Positions 58,634 through 64,000 of a stretch of 64,000 nt of DNA are shown here, piece after piece (the stretch's first letter is position 1; each line of letters opens with the position of its first letter). The translations under genes and the position numbers were made by a program. Below the pieces are notes generated by a model that saw only the letters and a program-made list of their open reading frames with translations, had not been told where the DNA came from and searched no databases. Source of the stretch: Atriophallophorus winterbourni (lineage: Eukaryota; Platyhelminthes; Trematoda; Plagiorchiida; Microphallidae); contig JACCGJ010008482.1 in the NCBI GenBank assembly GCA_013407085.1, positions 1-64,000 on the forward strand. The letters run 5' to 3'.

Positions 58634-61600
58634 AATTGAAATATCTGTCAACGGTAAAGCGAATTATTCATATTTCAAAATAAAATAAATTGCATCGTAT
58701 TTAAATATTCCAGGGCGTAGAATACCTTTAGTTGATAAGGAAACCTGTTGAAAATTAACAACGAACAGGTTGCTACTATGCTACTTAGTTGTCCCGTATA
58801 GATTCTGTTGAGCGAGCACAACATCACAATTTTCCATTTGAAACGGAGAACATAAAATATAGCGTGTGTACGCATACAGTGGAATATAAACAGAATGATT
58901 ACGCACCGGTGGCCGTCGAGACTCTCATCCCTATGAAAAATAGAAGGAATATTTCGTAAATAATAAAAGATAATATCGAATATATGTATAAAATGTAATA
59001 TGAAATGTAATAAAAAAGCTCAATATAAACGATAAAATATTATGTGCTTGGCATTTAATGTTACGATATAAATTTGTCGCGCTATTGGCATTGTTCCACT
59101 TGATGAATAACACGGCTGTATTCATCTCGTCCTCTGATTTGATGGTCAGTTTTTTTCATTAAAACAGAAGTTATTTGTTGTGGAATTAATACTTTTTATT
59201 TTTCATTAAGTGTCGTGGCTTATGGAGCCAGTGAAAATGTATTTGTAATCTTTCAATCGAGGTTGCAGATGTGAGCAATGTGAACAATGTGAGCAATCGA
59301 TTAATTAATTAAATTTGTTAAAGTTTTTACATTTTAAAATGTTGGTAATATAATTTAGACATCTCCAATTAAACACTTAAATTGAGCTAGATTTAAACAT
59401 TAATTAGAGCCCGGTGGTCACTCGTTCTTTTACTACACTTTGTCATGATGGGCACATACACGCCAATATCGAGCCAAAATTTCGGAGATTATAGTTAGAT
59501 TATCGCCAGCGAAATGGTTCTTGTCGCGAAGTAAATGCATTTACAAAGTTTTGCATTGTTTTACTTGCAAACCCATTGCATTACATGTCATACAACTGAC
59601 GGAAATATATTGATTCAGTTGTTACAGTGTTCAGTTTCATAGAATAATTATGTTTGTCATTTAATGCAAGCTTAATGATGCGCTTAAACTTAAAAGTACG
59701 TTTATAATAGAACATTTTTTTCAACTGTCCCATTGGTTAATCATGTTTATCGGGCGATATCAGTTGAAACAATCATGGTTTTTCGATTTCTGCTAAAGTG
59801 AACGATGATTAATCACTTGATGATGAATCACTTAACGATTGTGTAATATTTTAATTGTAATAAAACATAGAAGTGGAAGAATGGTAAAGAAATTCGTTTG
59901 TAGACGCTGTTCGGCACAGCCAACATAATTAATCACATTTACTCATAAATATATCGATCGGGTAAACCCCATAATTCGAACAAATATGCACATTTGCATG
60001 CAATTTCATGACAATAAAATACTAAACTACAGTACGACTGATTTAACTATACAAGTTGCTCACATTTCGAACGCACTCTCTCTGAACTTGACCTAAACTT
60101 ATTTGACATGTTACACTAATAACTCATAGATTATTTCCTCGAAAATCTCATACGAAATGCAATAAATAACCAAGCACTAATGATGCTGGTCAATATATAC
60201 TCCAATTTCGAAATCAACTCTTGTACTTTCAATTTCAGTGGGACAATTAATGTTGATTACAGCGCAAAAGTCGGAATTTTTTGTATATGGAGGTATCGTA
60301 CGAAAATAAATGATCGTTTGGACTTTAAGTCTATTAAAAACTAGTTCTCTATTTTTTGAGAGGCCCCATACAACATATAGATTGTAACAAATGTCATACC
60401 GAATGGCTGGTTTCCGATCTTGAAAGTGATCTTTTTATCTAAAATAGGGAGAATTTACGATTTCGTTCTTTGAAAATATATCAATATAATTCATTCATTT
60501 TTTATGTTATTAGGTGTATTTAAATATATGAAAGTATTAAAACATTCGAAAAACCAAACATGAACACTTCTTGTTTCTTGAATTAGCGAAGTGTGGTAAT
60601 TGTACTATGGACAATCAGTGACTGTTTATTCATGTAAATTTTTTAATACGCAATTAATTGTTAATCGCGCAATATTCGAATATACTTCGTAACCAGTTGC
60701 TGATTCTGATTGCTACTTCTGGGTTTAGTACAGGTTTGATACAATTCGATTTTTTAAATACTACACGAAGCTATTTATTAAGCCTATGAGAAATCCATGT
60801 GTGCCCAAATGTGACATTTTCGAACATTGTGCACATTACAAAATTTTGAAAAAACGAAATTATTCAACGCAAATAGTTCAACGCAAATAGTTCTTTGTTG
60901 TGTGAATTGTATTGTTTTTGCAATAAGAATTGAACTAAAAGTTACCACTTCCACTCGAACCATTTCATAAGAGGGTAACTTTGCCGATGTAAGATCATTA
61001 ATATACAATAGTAAATTATGAATTTACGTTAACAATTTTACTTAATGAGCCAAATTCATTTGGTTTTGAAGTGAAAGTTACGCAACATTTTGATATATTT
61101 ATAATTAGAAAACCAACTTACACCCATAATAATCTTCTGATTTAGCTATATGGCAAAAATAGATGAAAATGTGATGTTTTAATGCATTCATCATATTACT
61201 TTCCGATAAATAGTTGACAATGTTTCGAAGCAAGCTATACATGCTATGCACAAGCAAAGGAACAAGCGATTTCATTTTCGTTCTTATTTTTGCGCTCAGT
61301 ATAAGAATAAAATAATACATAAGATAATATATGTTCCACGAATCTGTAAACCAAATTTTAATGACATCCAATAACCGCACAGTTTTGACCAAAGACAACA
61401 CCTTGAAATATCTAAAAGCCTCTCCATATTGAAAATCTATGGCTTTTTTTAGTTAAATTTCCATCTCTTATTCCATTGCTTTCAAACACCTTGGTTTGCA
61501 GATTTATAGTCCATCAACGTCCGAAATAATAATAGCAAATGTAGCGCACAAATGATCAACTAAAACAATTATCAACAAGGATGTTTTCGTGACTATTATT

Positions 61601-61855
61601 AAACACATGGAGCAGACGAAAGAGTTAAAAAGTTATGGCACGTTATGTATTCTTGCAATTTGTGTCTCTCATAGTAGCCAGCAGTATTGTGGGTCAGATG
61701 TGAAAGCGAATACAACATTAGTGCTCGGTTTTCGTCATTTATTAGTGTATCTCAAACGTATCTATCAGCTGGAGTTTGTTGTATTGCGCATTAATTGGAT
61801 ATATCAAAATCGTTAGATCGCGTGGAGGATTCTATGCTCATTAGCACATCCAGGA
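58634..61855. other. Unassigned A+T-rich interval
   Basis: No domain, RNA gene or copy of a repeat from this window is recognised. The longest open stretches are a hydrophobic 98-codon frame on minus (61,401-61,105) and a 75-codon frame on plus (61,589-61,816); neither has a known motif. Short local repeats occur near 59,265-59,300 (GAGCAATGTGAACAATGTGA). Confidence 0.4.
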
Positions 61856-61859
61856 GGTT

Positions 61860-62565
61860 TTTATTGATGGGTGCCTTCTGACCTGTCTAATGAGATACCT
61901 TTTAATCGCAAGGCAACTGTACGTTTGGATGGTGTGATGGATAGGGAACTAGAAATCACTTGGGCTGTCATTTGTACTTGCTCCCGTTCTCTTTATGGAC
62001 TAAATCAAAGACCTTCCAAAACTTGTCACAGCCTTTCGTATTAGTGGACGTCTTAAGAATAGCATGCAATTTGAAGCAGTCTACAACCGACCTAGCCGTA
62101 TGCTAGGAATGCCTCGGCGTATAATCGAACATTTCTTCCGTGAAACCTTCTCTATTACCATATATACGTATATTAAACCATTAATGGATTAATTAGTGCA
62201 AGCTCAGACACCATGGCTGTAAAGGGATATCAAGCTGCTCGAGAGGATTTATCACAGAACAATTAACATAGTTAGCTGTCTTCGCAACCTACAACATTAG
62301 AATCGACTTGTTCGTCGTCGCAGACTTGTTCCATTGAATCTAATCCTCACTAAAATGACTCGAAGATAAACCACCCTGTGGAATCTATTTCACCTCCGTG
62401 CAAGCCATGTTACACGTACTCGCCCACTGGCATTAGATATTCCACATTCCCACCGGAACTGCCGTCGGTTTTTCTAGTTAGTGCGCGTTTGTTTCTTATG
62501 GAACTCCTTACCGTTAAGTGTTGAACAATTATATAGTGAAATAAATGCAATAAAAAATTGAATAT
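61860..62565 (+). pseudogene. CR1-like LINE, C-terminal RT remnant
   Basis: Translation across several stops gives, in order, EIPFNRKATVRLDG (compare ELPFNPAKCKMLQLG in LINE B), LKNSMQFEAVYNR, TYIKPLMD followed by a stop then LVQAQTPWL, LLERIYHRTINIV, LALDIPHSHRNCRRFF and LVRVCFLWNSLPLSVE. This is the region after the catalytic box through the C-terminus. It is closer in wording to LINE A than to B. Dead by at least six stops. Confidence 0.75.
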
Positions 62566-62618
62566 ATCTACGCCTAGAAATTCCACCTTACCTCCCGTTT
62601 ATAAAGCACGACATTTAT

Positions 62619-62620
<2 letters not shown>

Positions 62621-62664
<44 letters not shown>
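62621..62664. repeat. (TA)22 microsatellite
   Basis: Uninterrupted TA tract of 44 bp, likely polymorphic. The next 650 bp to 63,318 hold no recognisable gene. Confidence 0.95.
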
Positions 62665-62667
<3 letters not shown>

Positions 62668-63317
62668 GAGCGAAAAACAGGTATGACGATGCATATTAAA
62701 AATCAATCATCCTATATTTGATTGTAATGAAGTTAAAGAGTTTACTAACAGAGCGCAATCTGAGCTCAGGTGAAATGTTATCAGTATTCTCATTGTTCAA
62801 ACCACGCGCCTTGCATTCGAAGAAAATTCTTCAAATTTAAAGATTTTTTCGCAACCTTTTCACAGAGCCTATCTACGTGGTGTATAATCTAAACAACTTG
62901 TTGCAACGTGTTGTATATCATGAAATTTGAAAACCAACTTACCAGTCACTTTACCAATTTTCTCAAAATCGACTGAAAATTCCCCATGTGAAGAATAAGA
63001 TAAATCATGAAGTGCACCACAATTTGGTCTCAAAATATGCTAAGATTTCTAGAAAATATACCAAACGAAAATGTGTGCATTATAGTCAAACGTTTATCAT
63101 TCTCTGATTGATAAAGATGTTTTAAATGTGGTGATCGATTTTATGTGTTCGCATTTGGTGTGATGCTCAGTATATTCATGTTTTATGCGCATGCGAATCC
63201 TGATCTTACTGTCCGAACCTGTCAAGTGCTAAAAGCACAGAACTTTTCTTGGGTTGTGTTTGATGGGAATGCAAGCAAATGATCATTTTTCGTGACCATG
63301 TGTTGGACATATGTGAA

Positions 63318-63476
63318 TCAACAGCTTCCTTTTTTTTCTTCGCTGTCAGAGTCTGTTTTCTATGGAACTCCCTGCCCCCACATATTACTTGCGCATCAAC
63401 CCTGAACTTGTTCACGGCTGAACTTGACAAATATATGTTGACTAAACCCAACCTCACACCTGAATACACTTGCTGA
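63318..63476 (+). pseudogene. CR1-like LINE, last codons of ORF2
   Basis: An open frame reading FFAVRVCFLWNSLPPHITCA, then STLNLFTAELDKYML, and ending at TGA 63,474-63,476. The first part equals the C-terminal motif of LINE A (FFAVRVCFLWNSLPIDIV). Everything upstream is missing, consistent with a strongly 5'-truncated insertion. The frame is intact but is only the tail of a protein. Confidence 0.75.
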
Positions 63477-63605
63477 CTTTCCATATTGATAAAAAAGTTG
63501 TGTTATTATGAATTCCTCGTAGCAAACGTATCCAACAGTGTAACACCAATGCATCTATTTACTTTTATACCACTCTGTCAAGAGTAATTGCATCCACATT
63601 CTACT

Positions 63606-63661
63606 CTCTCTAACTGATGAGTGCAAACAGCACGAAACCGATTTTGTGGTGTTTTTGATAG
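63606..63661 (+). ncRNA. Hammerhead ribozyme-like motif
   Basis: The conserved core is complete: CTGATGA at 63,614-63,620, a 4-bp stem II (GTGC 63,621-63,624 with GCAC 63,630-63,633, loop AAACA), and GAAA at 63,634-63,637. Stem III would be short, A63637-C63638 with G63651-T63652, placing the cleavage base at T63653. Stem I then pairs 63,606-63,613 with 63,654-63,661 in six of eight positions. Flukes are known to carry hammerheads in SINE-like and Penelope-like elements. The short stem III and mismatched stem I leave activity uncertain. Confidence 0.45.
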
Positions 63662-63669
63662 AAATACAT

Positions 63670-64000
63670 TTGAATAAATTCGTTTTTCGAATATGATTAT
63701 TTTATCGGAATACATTTTGTCTTACCATCACACGTTTCAATTCTTGAGACTGCCAAATAGAAAACAATGGACGGTTTTAACAGAATCAGTAATTGTGTTA
63801 TAACATATACCAAGACCTGTCCTATGTGATAATCATATTGCATTCAGTGTCGATTTCACTAATGATAAATGAAACAAAATGCATTTATAATTTTGAAAGT
63901 GTTGATTGCTTGACCAGCAATAACCTCGATATTCTTTGTATGAGTATACGAAATTTATTTGAAAGAAATCTTGGTGATGATAATTCATGTAAATTAACAT
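63670..64000. other. Unassigned right edge
   Basis: A+T-rich sequence with no gene, repeat copy or RNA motif that I can identify. Confidence 0.4.

Noticed and set aside
61105..61401. 98-codon hydrophobic minus-strand frame
   Set aside because: No motif, no second copy, and A+T-rich sequence readily gives such frames; too weak to call a gene.
1..64000. CRISPR arrays, operons, tRNA or rRNA genes
   Set aside because: No regularly spaced repeats, no prokaryotic gene layout and no RNA gene signature were seen.

Overview
The window looks like repeat-dense, A+T-rich nuclear DNA of a flatworm, most likely a trematode of the blood-fluke type. The reasons are the CR1-like LINEs with a PHD-finger first ORF, an RTE-like LINE, an L2-like LINE remnant and a hammerhead-like motif, a combination known from schistosome genomes. 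Species is inference. I found no host protein-coding gene, rRNA, tRNA, CRISPR array or bacterial feature that I can defend.

Positions 484-42,240 are mostly copies of one composite repeat unit of about 8-11 kb. Copy 1 (484-8,452) and copy 2 (8,453-19,385) lie head to tail on the plus strand. A partial inverted copy (19,386-22,580), two partial plus-strand copies (22,580-26,530 and 28,520-30,575) and a full inverted copy 3 (31,760-42,240) follow. Each full unit carries, in fixed order, the decayed C-terminal end of a CR1-like LINE (family D), a separate repeat of about 780 bp (called R5 here) and a decayed opposite-strand LINE (family C). Shared old insertions show that the composite was amplified as a block. 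A minus-strand LINE B fragment sits at 30,575-31,440. At 42,505-44,480 there is an unrelated tandem duplication of about 1 kb.

Positions 45,130-58,633 hold younger retrotransposons: a dead RTE-like LINE (45,130-48,760), a second piece of it (48,937-49,274), and a nest in which an apparently intact CR1-like LINE A (51,218-56,042) has inserted into the endonuclease region of an older CR1-like LINE B (49,275-51,217 plus 56,043-58,633). LINE A keeps an ORF1 (PHD finger, coiled coil, RRM-like regions) and an ORF2 (endonuclease and reverse transcriptase) with all visible catalytic motifs.

The most interesting signal is at the ORF1/ORF2 overlap. ORF2 has no AUG before its catalytic residues. In both A and B the overlap holds an in-frame A AAA AAC heptamer, a 7-nt spacer, and a 9-bp hairpin with a 5-nt loop. 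Two stem pairs differ between A and B yet still pair. This is the layout of a programmed -1 ribosomal frameshift that would make an ORF1-ORF2 fusion, a retrovirus-like strategy that I do not know as a described feature of CR1-type LINEs.

Positions 58,634-64,000 are mostly unassigned A+T-rich DNA with two LINE C-terminal remnants, a (TA)n tract and a hammerhead ribozyme-like core at about 63,606-63,661.
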